A DNA stretch of 64,000 bases, taken from Macquaria australasica. Its lineage: Eukaryota; Chordata; Actinopteri; Centrarchiformes; Percichthyidae. The stretch is taken from positions 372,001-436,000 of the forward strand of contig SEMN01000158.1 in NCBI GenBank assembly GCA_005408345.1. The letters run 5' to 3'. The notes below the pieces were generated by a model. The model saw nothing but the letters and a program-made list of their open reading frames with translations. It was not told where the DNA came from and made no database searches. This document shows, piece after piece, positions 1 through 11,200 of this stretch (the stretch's first letter is position 1; the number at the start of each line of letters is the position of its first letter). The position numbers and the translations under genes are program-made.

Positions 1-409
1 GGTGTTGGCCATAAGTGGGAGCTGACTTTAGAGTGTGATGATCTGTAGAAAATGAAAAAGGCCCATTCAGTCTGAATGTGAGGCTGTCTGCAGGATAAAT
101 GCATATAAATCCAGCTTTTCTGCGTTTTTATTTGCAGACTGTTGGTTACCCGACTTTTTTCAAACTGGCTTTAGTCTGTTACAACTCTTATCACACTAAT
201 ATGTGATATTCTAGCAATGCAGCGTGTTTTAAAAATAAACAAGCAATTAATTTTATGCTTCACTGGGCAATCGAATGGCTGTAACTGGATAAAAATACTA
301 AATAATAAAAATCATGTAACATGACTGCACTCCTGAAACATCACTACCCCTCTTCTTATTGACTGCTTGCACTGGGAAAGAGGTTCAGCCATCTTTGGTG
401 AGTTCTACT

Positions 410-500
410 TTTTACAGATTCAAGATTCAAAGCTTTATTGTCATATGCACTGAGAACAATTCAATTCTTAGCGTACTATACGCTGATTGCCATCTATATT
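410..500. repeat. Interspersed repeat tail
   Basis: The sequence TTCAAGATTCAAAGCTTTAT followed by TGTCATATGCACTGAG resembles the 3' tail of a widespread fish retroposon. No body of an element is visible beside it. Confidence 0.35.
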
Positions 501-897
501 ATACAAATGCTTAAAAGTTAAAAAAGGAAGTCAGAACAGGAGAACACAAAAAGAAGGGTGAAAGAAAATCACTTAGCTAAATATAAGAATAGATCAAAAA
601 AAACATTTTTCTTTTGTGCAGCAGTAGTGCAAATTATGTGTACTAGCTGTTTAGGATACAATTTTAATTTGTCACCTCTTGGCCACTAGGGAGATTTATC
701 AAAAGTGACTGTACCCAAATAATCACAGTTCTTGTCACTCAAAGTCACAAAGTGAATGGAAGAATGTAAACACAACCACACTGGGGAATAAAATTAAACC
801 ACAATACAGCTTGATCATGTACAATTGACACATCTAGTGTTGTGATGTTGCTTGTTATGAAATCTGACGCTAAACTATAAATCAAAACCTACACCTC

Positions 898-1012
898 TGG
901 GGCCGCCCCCGTGGCTTAAGGGTTAAGATGCTGACCATGAACTACAACGTCCATCACTTTCCACTATCGCTATCTATTAAAGGCAGAAAATGGCCCCCAA
1001 AATAACAATAAT
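898..1012 (+). mobile_element. tRNA-derived SINE remnant
   Basis: GTGGCTTAAGGGTTAAGATG resembles the A-box region of fish tRNA-derived SINEs, followed by GAACTACAACGTCC and the tail CTATCTATTAAAGGCAG. The B box is not recognisable, so the copy is old. Confidence 0.5.
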
Positions 1013-2374
1013 AATAACACCAGTGTGGGTACAGAGGGACTTTCTCACTCAAAGATCTCTCTCACATTAAATTAAACTTTACTCAGCAGCAATGTTTGTG
1101 TGAAAATAAAACATTTTTATTGGCATTTCTTGTCTCATTATTATCTTCGACTGGAGGTCATACTTATTTAGCACATCACATAGCACATCAGCAGCTGACT
1201 GAGACGGGACTGGAAATTAAGATCCCCACAGGTGATCAATGACTTTTTGTGAGGAGTTTGACCTCAGCAGTCAGTCTGGGAGCATCAACCATGAGAGTCC
1301 TTTCATCTCTGAGGGTTACTAGCCAGCGGACAGGCGTTATTAGGCAGCTTGAAGAGTGGCCCCAGGCTGGGATTCATCAGCTGTTAATTAGCGACATGCA
1401 CCCTGTGGACTGTGAGATGTAATGATGAGCAGTCGTCTCCCGGCAGATTCAATCAGTGACCTCTGACATCTGAAGAAGGACAGAGTTGTCCAATCACACC
1501 TGATGCACACTGAGCGGGATTCTGCATGTAGGGAGTAGACGTGTACATTGAAAGCATTGATTACTGAGAAATATTTCTATTTTATTCTTTATTTTATTTT
1601 TAATGCTATATAATATTTTGCTCTATTTTATCCAATTCTTTACATTGACAATGGTCCTTTTTAAGATTCCAAACTGTTTTAGTAAGCATACAGTTTAAGG
1701 GAGGGGTAAGTAGACAGTTTGGCGACAGATATCACTTTAAATCAAGGTCTTTATGTTTATATATGTCCCTGAACAACTTTTATTTTCTTTTCTTCTTTAT
1801 GAAGATGTGTCTGAAAAGATCTGAACCCACTCCCTCACAGTCAATAATGATTACACTTCTATGCAATCAAACAGCAGGAAGCTTTGCATTCCAGCGCAAT
1901 AAAAGCTATGACACACAGTATAATATCAGGATTTCTTGAAGTAGTCCAGAGAAGCAGCCTCATACCATTATCAATTTTTCAGATGTCTTTGTCAATAAGC
2001 TCCTTACTTTGAGGGACTTGGAACAGAGGTTAATAAGGGGTTCATGGTCACATGCAGCCTGAGAGAGAGAGAGGTATCTGAGGCAGAGGGGACATGTAAG
2101 TTATGATGCTGCAAACCAGTGAAACCACATTTGTTGCTCCAGAGCCACCATTCATTCGTAATCGAATCCTTGTTACTTGAGTCAAGGTCTTTGCGCAGCT
2201 CCTGGGACATGACTCCTGCTCCCTTTTTAAGACATTGTTACTGTTTTAAAAATGGAAACTCAGACCAGGGGTAGATTTTGTGAAAAGTGTTATAAACAAA
2301 TCCTGTAAGTAGTTAAGATGATTGGTGACTTCTATCTAACTCCAGAGCTATTGTTAATGCTCATGTTTCTCCAG

Positions 2375-2569
2375 TTGACCACATTTCCCATAAACCCTCT
2401 CCTCTCTACATCTACAAATAATAAGCCCTGTCGTCTGATGGTTCAACACATGCACAATGTCAGGAAAAGTCTTGGTGTGCTGCGCCGCCACCCTCTTGTT
2501 AAGGGCCACATCAAGCCAGGGGGCAAAATCTGTAAAATATGTGGAAAGACACTGAGACGACGAGGCTGA
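2375..2569 (+). CDS. Candidate terminal exon of an unidentified protein
   Basis: An open frame closes with TGA at 2,567-2,569. A good acceptor (GCTCATGTTTCTCCAG) at 2,374 is in frame with it, which would give about 64 residues; an in-frame ATG lies upstream at 2,318. The C-terminal part is basic and holds a CxxC pair: VRKSLGVLRRHPLVKGHI, then GGKICKICGKTLRRRG. AATAAA at 2,981-2,986 could be its poly(A) signal. It would be convergent with thbs1. I do not recognise the protein. It could be the last exon of a gene entering from before base 1, a retrocopy or a transposon fragment. Confidence 0.35.
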   Translation: MTTFPINPLLSTSTNNKPCRLMVQHMHNVRKSLGVLRRHPLVKGHIKPGGKICKICGKTLRRRG

Positions 2570-2980
2570 CTGCTGGTTTTGGGTGGTGCGCTGCTGCTTT
2601 TACGCTTCTATTTTGGAGGACTTGGCTGTGCCCACATGGGAACTTCTCTGGCAAAGGAAAAAGTAAAGAGGAATAATGATGAAGATACCGAACACTGGCT
2701 GTTGTCAGCTGTGGTCGTTAGTTTATGTTATTGTCATGGCAGCATCAGCCACAAATGGGCACAAAGTCTTGATAAAATCAGGACCACCTCAGACAAACAC
2801 ACACACACACACAGACAACTCAAGGACCTGACCTGCGCAATATCTCATGAAGGAGGCTCAGAAAAAAGAGAATTAACGATGACCTTTTATCCTCATCAAC
2901 TGTGTGTTTAGATCGGTTTCACATAGCTAACTTGTGACTTCTCCAGTTCCCCAATTTTCCAGTCCTGGATATTGTACCTT

Positions 2981-2986
2981 AATAAA
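2981..2986 (+). promoter_or_regulatory. Possible poly(A) signal AATAAA
   Basis: It lies 412 bp after the stop of the candidate exon at 2,375-2,569, in a stretch (2,570-3,000) that otherwise holds no recognisable coding sequence. Its use depends on that exon being real. Confidence 0.3.
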
Positions 2987-5297
2987 ACAGATATGATGGG
3001 TGTATCTGCATATAAACTCATGCCTAGCAAAGCTTAAAAGTTCTGTGTAACCTCAGGCATCATATTAAAGGAGAGACAATGTCACGTGTCATCAACATAC
3101 ACCCGTGGTCGATGTGAGTCACATCACATCCCTGTGTTCACATTTTCATTTATAAACTGCATCATGACTAAGCGCAAGCATTTGGGAATTCCCTATAAAC
3201 AATTAAGCGTTTGTGTAGAAACCTTGTTGATGTTTTCTTTTTGCAGACTGCATTCATACATGTGGTTATGAAGTCACAGTTACCCGCTGAGTGTATGGGT
3301 TGTGTGGGGAGGAAATGGCTTTGCAGCATCCAATTAACGGCTCTGACTCCAGCTGACCATAATGATGGGTCCGAAATTTAAATGTGCATGGAAACACAAC
3401 AAACAAGAAATTTCAGGACATTACGATGTTATTGAAATTCAATTACCTTGACATTTCTTCATGCATGAATCGCAGCAAACAGCTTTGTGGAAGATTTGCA
3501 ATCTTGACATTGACTGCTCTGGGTAACATTAAGGTCAACATCGTGAGCAACTACAAATCATCATCAGTATGTGTTGTGTTGTGTATGTGTTGACCTTTAA
3601 CACTGACTAATCATGGATTACACAGGATTTTGAGTGACTGAGAGGGAGTTGATCATTCCAGGGTTTGATTTTTACCAGCCAATGCAGCACTGATGTTTAG
3701 GTAATAACATACTGGTTTTATATAACCATCATGGAAAATATTATTCATGGAGAAAGCAGTTGATGGAATTGTGAGCCAAAGAAAAAAGAAAAAACAAAAC
3801 ACTTATATGTCTCTTCAATATAGTAATCAGACACCTGTGTCTTAATATATCATAATGCATCTTTTTTTGTGTGTGTATCAGTCAGGACCAAAAAATGCAA
3901 TATCTCAGCTCTGGTGGATCAAAGATTGCATTCTTGGTGAAGTGCAAATTGAATTGCTGTTGAAAGGGCAGTTAGACTCCAGCCAGCTGACGAAAATGAA
4001 TTAATTTCCTCTGTCAGGTTCTTGGAGGAGCTAGGTGAAGACAGCGTCTGCTCAGAATCACACGCCTGTCACTGAAACCTGCAACTAAAAGTACTGGATG
4101 GACTAGGGAAAAAAAAGATGGTGGCTTACTGATGTGCAACAAAAGCTATATTTAAGCCAAAGCCAAAGAGTTCAGGCCACACCAATGTGAGGGTCACACA
4201 TCTAAAGTGTGTGTATGTGTCTGGTGCTCCAGGAGATCTGACTTTCCAGGCAAATACTGCATCATATTATCGCTGTTTTCCAAATTTTGTATTTTATTTC
4301 TATTACAACACCCATATTGGGATTTCTTGGACTACAAAAATCTTCCAGACTTTATGATATTTCACTTTTCATTCTTTATATGACATTTATGGAGCAGGCT
4401 GGCAAGCTAGTTCAGGTGGACAACTCCAGTTTGCTGCTTTACTGTCACACGACATAGTCTACTCCCTAAGGAATGGATTTAACAGTGTGTTAGAATGAAA
4501 TAACATATTTATTATAATAGCTTCCCGTACTAAAATTCTGTATTTTTCTTGCATTTTCTCCTGTACTGCAATACTAGGGAATCTTGGCACATATAGTAGT
4601 TAACCTAAGTAAAATAAGCCCCACCAATAAAATAAAGAAAAACAGTCAAAAAGATGGACACAAAAATATTAAAAAATAAAATACCGCATAAATACAACAC
4701 AAATGAAGTAGCACATTTTCATTAAAAAAAGTTAGGAATATTTTCATTCTGTTATGTTTCTTATTTTATATACATTAAAATGCCCTTGGACTCCTGAAAT
4801 GGTGGAGAACAATCCTTGAAGCGCCCAGCAATGCAAATCCAAATTTTTATTTGGATAAACCTGGTGGTAGGAGCGACCTGTCCTCTAATAAGCGGGAATA
4901 TATAACTAGGGAGATTCTGGCAATGGTTTATGCAACCACTTGCCTGGCCTTTTTAGTTTTAGTCTTTTAGCATATGTGCATATTTAAGAGCCTTTTACAG
5001 AGTGCTCATTTTAAAACGAGTCAGTCGGAGACAGCATTATCAACCAACTCACAGGGCTAATGTTAATAAGCTGACTAGCTACAGCTGATAAAATATGATA
5101 GTAACCATCATTTTCTATGGTTGATGGTCGCGCCTAGAAATAAGAAGCCTGCTTTTTGTGTTCTTCTGTCTGAAACACATCGTTTAAAAAATTAGTTACC
5201 AGAATTTTTAAATCTCCTACCAGTATCATTGTAAACTGCTTGAGTTCTGTTCTGGAATGTGTGCTGCTCTAGAATGGAAAGCCCAACAGCTGCAGCA

Positions 5298-5821
5298 AAG
5301 GTAACTAAGGGGCGGTTGGATGAGTACTGTACTTAAGTAGAAATTTGATGTACTTGTACTTAATATTATATTTCAATTTTATGCTACTTTATACATTTAC
5401 TCCACTACATTTCAGAGGCAAATATTGTAGGCTACTTTTTACTCCGCTACATGTATCTGAGGAGCTGTAGTTACTGTACAAATTAAGACTTTACAAACAA
5501 AACATATGATCAATTTGTAAAATACAATCCTGTGCTATAGATGAAACTATTCAACAGTATATAAAGTAGTTAAAATGTGCTCCACCTCCACCAGCTGTAA
5601 CATTAAAATACTGCTTACGTGTTGAAGCATCAGTAATAATATTCCAATAACATGATATAATATTATAACTCTCTGAAAGGAACCATTGTGCCCAACAAGT
5701 ACTTTTACTGTTAACACTTTTGTACTTTTACTTAAGTGAAATCTTAAATGCAGGACTTTTACTCGTAACAGAGCAGAGCGGTATTGCTACTTTTACTTTT
5801 AAATGAGTACTTCCACCACTG
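5298..5821. mobile_element. hAT-type MITE of a common fish family
   Basis: The sequence runs from GTACTGTACTTAAGTAG through ATGCTACTTTATACATTTAC and CTCCACTACATTTCAGAGG to GAGTACTTCCACCACTG at the right end. It closely resembles an abundant fish repeat whose ends read CAGTGGTGGAA. The left end here looks degraded. No coding capacity. Confidence 0.75.
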
Positions 5822-7644
5822 CTGCCTGCTAATTTTTGCTGCTTTCATCCACTCATGTGCAATATTTGTGTTTGTATTGATTGTGGATTGATTTCTTGTA
5901 GTGTCTGAGCCTCTTGGTTGTTGCTGTTGTTTTGGAGGGTTTCTTATCACTTAACTCTTAGTGCTCTAGTGAGTTATAATGTATGTTGGCTTCAGGGATG
6001 TAAGCATAGCTGTTGTCTCTACATATCATTTTCCTGTTATTTGGCTTTATGGGAAATTCAGCATGGCTTTTGTCTCACATTGGATAGCTGGTTACATTCA
6101 CATTTCCTCATTTATATTCATAGAAATGACTTTATGTGACTGCCTGCTTTAATATTCTTCCTCACATGATTGCATCTAAACTGCTGTTTCACTGTTTACA
6201 CTGTTGCTACACTCATACTCATATTCATGCACTGATGATTTTCTGCTGCTTATCAACGCTTTATACACTATTCCATACGAATGTTTTTTGTATGTTTATT
6301 GCTTAAGTTAAGAATTATTTGCTGCATGGCTGACATTTTTAACCTGCTGCTGCATATCATGTGGATTGCTGGACTTATATTTATCAGTCTGACTTTACTG
6401 GATGGTGAATTCTTTGCAGTAACGCTGGTTGGAGGCCCTTTGTTGGGGAATGGCAAAATGTTTTTTAGTGTTTATTATTTTAGTTGTATTATTGTCACTT
6501 CCCAACCTCTTTGCAGGGAGTGACTCACTACTTAGGTATTGATAGAAATTAATCTGTTCCACGTGAGTTGGATGGCAGAAATCTGCATTTGATTGCTTTA
6601 CAGCATCTGTTCTGTGCATAATCTTTGTATTAGATATATTTTCGCCTGGAAATAAATTGTGTAGCTAGGTTCATATGAATTATAATAAGACATAGGATGT
6701 CCATATTGGTGTTGATTTTAAACATGCATCTGCAACACTTTTGATTCTATCCTGTTTTAGTATGTGGCTGCTCTTAGATAACAGTTATTATTTCGAGTCA
6801 GTGAGTTTAGTGATTTAATCATCTTGTTTTGTGTAATGCAGCTTTCATGCCCTGCCAGCAGTGGTCAGAGGCTCAGTGTGCTCTGCAGATTGTTCTCATT
6901 CTCCCATTTATACTGGTTATGCTTTACGAGAAGCTATTATCTGTCTGAAAACAATGGTGTGCCAAACGCAAAGATAAAAAGATGCAGTGTTTTTTGTTTT
7001 GTACATAGTGATGTAGATGTTAGGCCAAGGTTACTTGTGAGGTCTGTTGAAATGAGGAAACACACCTGCTCGAAATCACATTCATGGATGATGTCCCAAC
7101 AAAGTGGCCACATAAAACACAATTCAAAGAATAAAGTGCTGCAAGAAAATTGAACTGCTTGATTTGTAGCTTAACACGGCGTGAGCGCCTTGGCAGTTTC
7201 AAGCTCGTGCGTGTCTTGATGGTGACATTGATGCTTTAATAATGCGTGGCCTCCGCGTGTGTTTGAGTTCCTACATCAATGGGATCCACATCCCTACCCC
7301 AACCCTTGGCCTCTAATCCAGACTCTTGTAATCTGGCCAGCTGTGGCTTGTCTGACGGAACGACAGGCAGCCCTCCACTTCCACTCATTCCCTCACATTC
7401 CCTCAGCCACATTCGAACCCCACAGTGTCCCATATAGACAGCCCTGTTATTCGCCATCAAAGTGTTCATTTGTCTCAGCTGGGTTTAGGACCAACTGGGA
7501 ATTTACTATGCGCATATAGATACATTTAAATCCAGTATGTTTTTGAAGAAGTTAACCTATATAATTTATATCAACAGAATTGTGACAGCATGAACATGAA
7601 CTTCACAAGCACAGCTCCTTTTAAAGAATAAAACTATTTTGATT

Positions 7645-7956
7645 AGAGCTTCAACTAATGATTATATTCATTATTGAGTAATGTGCCGATTATATTTTCA
7701 AATCATTTTGTTTAAAAAATGTCAGGAAATAGTGAATGATGACCATTCTCACTTCCCAGTGACCAAAGTGATGTACACAAATTGCATGTTTTATACAACC
7801 ATCAGTCCAAACATCAGGATATCAAGATACTCGGTTTAATGACAAAGAAGGGCAGTTGATGTTGAAGTTGACATTTTTGCTTGAGAAATTACTCAAAAAA
7901 TGATCACAAGTTTAGGTTGATAGACTAATTAATTAATTGGCTAATAATTTCAGCTC
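7645..7956. mobile_element. MITE-like repeat, family A, copy 1
   Basis: It starts AGAGCTTCAACTAATGATTA and ends near ATAATTTCAGCTCT, so the ends are imperfect inverted repeats. Inside are AATGTCAGGAAATAGTGAATG and similar blocks seen in other copies in this window (24.2, 36.2, 37.6, 57 and 63.6 kb). The consensus ends AGGGCTGCAACTAA are typical of a very abundant fish MITE. Confidence 0.6.
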
Positions 7957-8262
7957 TTATTTTGACAATAGAATGATCATTTAGGTCTTTCAGTAAGCAG
8001 AAAATCCAAACTTTCCAGCTTCTCAAATGAAAGGATCTGTTGCATTTATCTGTAAATATCTTTACAAATTGAATATCTTTGGGTTTTGAGCTGTTGGTCA
8101 GACAAAATAAGCAACGTGAAGACATCACCTTGGGATCTGGGAACTTGTGATAGGCATTTTCTTTTTCTTTTTTGAAATTTTATAGAATAAATTATGAATT
8201 GTTTAATCAAAAACATAATCCAGAGATTAATCAAAAGTGAAAACAATCATTAGTTGCAGCCT
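7957..8262. mobile_element. MITE-like repeat, family A, copy 2 in opposite orientation
   Basis: It directly abuts copy 1 and reads the other way: CCAGCTTCTCAAATGAAAGG, TTTGGGTTTTGAGCTGTTGG, GACATCACCTTGGG, then AATCATTAGTTGCAGCCTG at the end. These blocks recur in the same order at 37.5-37.8 and 63.5-63.8 kb. Confidence 0.65.
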
Positions 8263-11200
8263 GACCCCCAGTCCCTCTCCACCCTTGAGCTACAGCACAG
8301 TGGTCTGTATTTGAGACAAATGTTTTCACAATAAACAAAAGGAAACCAGAGATCCAACAGGAACGTCTTGTTGTTTTTAGGCTTGAAAATTTGTTTTTTT
8401 ACTCTGCTTGGCCTGAAAAATCTTGCAGGGAAGGATGGGGACTTGAAATTCCCTCTGCTGTTTTGGTACATTTGGTACTTTTTGTACCAAACCAATAAGA
8501 ACTGGAATGTGAAATTATGAATCCAAAATCCACTAGTGCCTGGTGAAGTGAGTGTTGAGTCCCTGGTACTGATCTTGTGTGCAATCAGTTGCTTGTGTAA
8601 TATATAGCACAAGCAACTGATATAGCCATTGAGTAGTAAAGTCCTATCTGTCTCTTTGGGTAAGGTTTCTTCAACTCTTCCACTTTATCCCCATTCATTC
8701 ATTTTCACTGAACACTTAGCTGTCATTCTGCATAAGCACTTGTGTCAGCAGCTCGGTCAATCACTCCTGTGGTGGGAAACTGTTGTTGAGTCAATAAAGT
8801 GAACACAAATCAACAACAGTGGTGAAAGAATAGTTGTTCAGTGGGTGGCACTAATCTCATAATTCAGCTTGTATTTAAGCTGCATGCGAAGACATAAAAA
8901 GACATCATGTATGTCTGACTGTGGTTAGGAAAAACTGTGAAAATCACCAAAAAACCCTGTCTATATTATAAATGTAAATGCACTGTTTTTGACCTCGCTA
9001 TTTATGAGGTGAAGCTGTAATTGTTTTCATCATGATATCAGTGTCCATCTGCTTTCACTACGAATTTGGCATCCCCCTGCAGATTTCAATGGATCCCTTA
9101 CTGTTTGTGTTTGTGTGGTCTTTTATGAACACAGTTTGTCTGTGTCACTGGCAGCCATGACACCAGGGACCATTGCGAATTGCTGAGAGCCTTTTTGAAC
9201 CATTTGAGCTTGAAATTGTGACCCACGTGGTTATGTGTTGTGTAATAACAAGTGATGATCACCCACTGAGGCTCATCAGGAATCCGAGCTGCATATAATT
9301 CATGGAGACATTGAATGATAATGGCTGGTTGGTTTGTGTAGTCCTAAATAGAAGTGGGGAGTGGATGACAACAACATCCGTGTCTGGTGTAGCTCAGAAA
9401 CTTTGTGGGCAAGGAAACAGTCTCTTTATGAAGTGCCACGGCTGGCAATTTGACGTGTTAATCTGTTCTTTCTATTTATGCTCTCACTTTTTCCGATTGA
9501 TGCACATTTTTATCGACAATTAGGTAGAGGATTAAGTTAGCAGCCTGAGTGGAATTATATTCCCTCGATGTGGATGGCTTTAAGATCAGTGAGCTTTAAC
9601 AGCGTTATGTTCCTCTGGTGCTCTCAACACGGAAACATTGCTTTGGAGAAGTTCATTCAAATTCTAGCGTGCTTACTTCTTTCTTTTAGTCCATTTTGCC
9701 AGGTGTGAACAATGTAATTCAAACTCAGACGATGCCAGATAGCTGCACTGAGACATTGTGTCTCTGGCGTGAGAACATAATACAAAACAACAATAGGTGA
9801 CAACCCAAAAACATGAAAGTTTATGGGTATACAGAAACAGATGTTGACATCTGATAGCCAGAAGTTCCTCAAGTTCAGAAAGCTTAGCATAACAAAATGA
9901 ACTGAGGGCAAACCTGGAGTCACATGAGGTGAAATCGGCTCAGTTTATGTGCCAAGGAATTTCTGTGGTTTGATCACCTGAAGCCAGTTAGAGCAAAAAG
10001 CACAGGTTAGTCAATTTTGCAAAGCTAAAATTACATGCAACTAAATCTGCATCCAATAATCAAGCAATAGAGTTGTGAAGTAGGAGGAGCAGCTTGTTTA
10101 TTAAGTATTTTTCCCAACTCAGAATTCCCGTTTCAGCTAGTTTTTCTTTTAATGAAATCCTCAATGCTCCTCAACATAAAATAGTTTGAATTATTCCAAC
10201 TTCCTTTCCAAGAAATCATGTTTTTCCCAGTATGGCAGATGGCTGTAAATACTATGATACTCATGAGGTCAGTGTTGTTATGGAGAAGAAGCCAGTCAGA
10301 GGCGCAAATAAAATCAAATTAGAGCTGTATGAAATTCAAAACGCTTGTTGTTGCATGTCACTGTAGTTTATGAATTCGTCCAAAATTGACCCAGAATCCA
10401 AAATTAAATTGATTTCAACTGCAGATTGTGTCATAAGTTTTCAAAAGTATAACATTAAGCTTCCACCAATTAATAATGGCCCTTAAAACTGAATTTTAAG
10501 CTTTGTGATTGGATGTTTCTTACAGAAATGCCCCTTGGGTCACCTTACTTGTGGTTAATTGGTTCATGCTTTTTCTCATCTAGATATTCTAGATATTTTT
10601 CCACTTCATGCATTCCAAACTTTGTGGGGAAAAACTGCAACCACATACATCTCTTTCTTTGTGCGCTGTCCTTTTTTCTTAAATATGAATGATATATAAT
10701 CTCCTAACAGACCTGGCTTCATGTTTTCACCGTAAACACAAACGCTTAAATAGCTTCTGTGGAAGTGATGTCATCACTTTATCCCCTCTGATTGGCCTAA
10801 TGTGCAGAGCAACCTCTCTGCTCTCTGCCCGCTAATAATTTCATTTTGTCCTGGCCTGTTTCAGCAGTTGAGAGGAAGCATGACGACATAATTCAGCGTA
10901 GGCCACGATCTGAAATATGGGACAGTTTTGACAATCAAATGCGTGTTTGTCCTTGCAAGAAGTTGGCCGTATGGCATTAATACAGAGTGTGATCTTGATG
11001 CTTTGGACAAACATGAAAAGTCGGTTATGAAGAGTTTTGTTGTTGAGCCAGTGTTCGTCACTCCCTGAGATCCATTTGTTATTAATTTCTATTCACGAGA
11101 GCACACCAAGTACAGATATTATCCAAATGTCAATTATCTTTGTCGCTAATGCACATGATGTTTTCTGGCTGGAGTAGGATTATTTAAACAGACTGATTTG

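Larger units (their letters stand above)
1..2374. other. Non-coding sequence before the candidate exon
   Basis: No gene is recognisable. It holds the repeat tail at 410-500, the SINE remnant at 898-1,012 and a more balanced, possibly conserved block at 1,190-1,560. If the exon at 2,375 is real, this would be its intron. Confidence 0.6.

Noticed and set aside
2375..2569. Candidate exon as the last exon of fsip1, the convergent neighbour of THBS1 in human
   Set aside because: The orientation fits, but I see no resemblance between this basic CxxC tail and the C-terminus of that protein, so no name is given.
2579..2911. 110-codon open frame on + after the candidate exon
   Set aside because: It includes a CA repeat, has no domain, and fits better as 3' UTR of the preceding exon.
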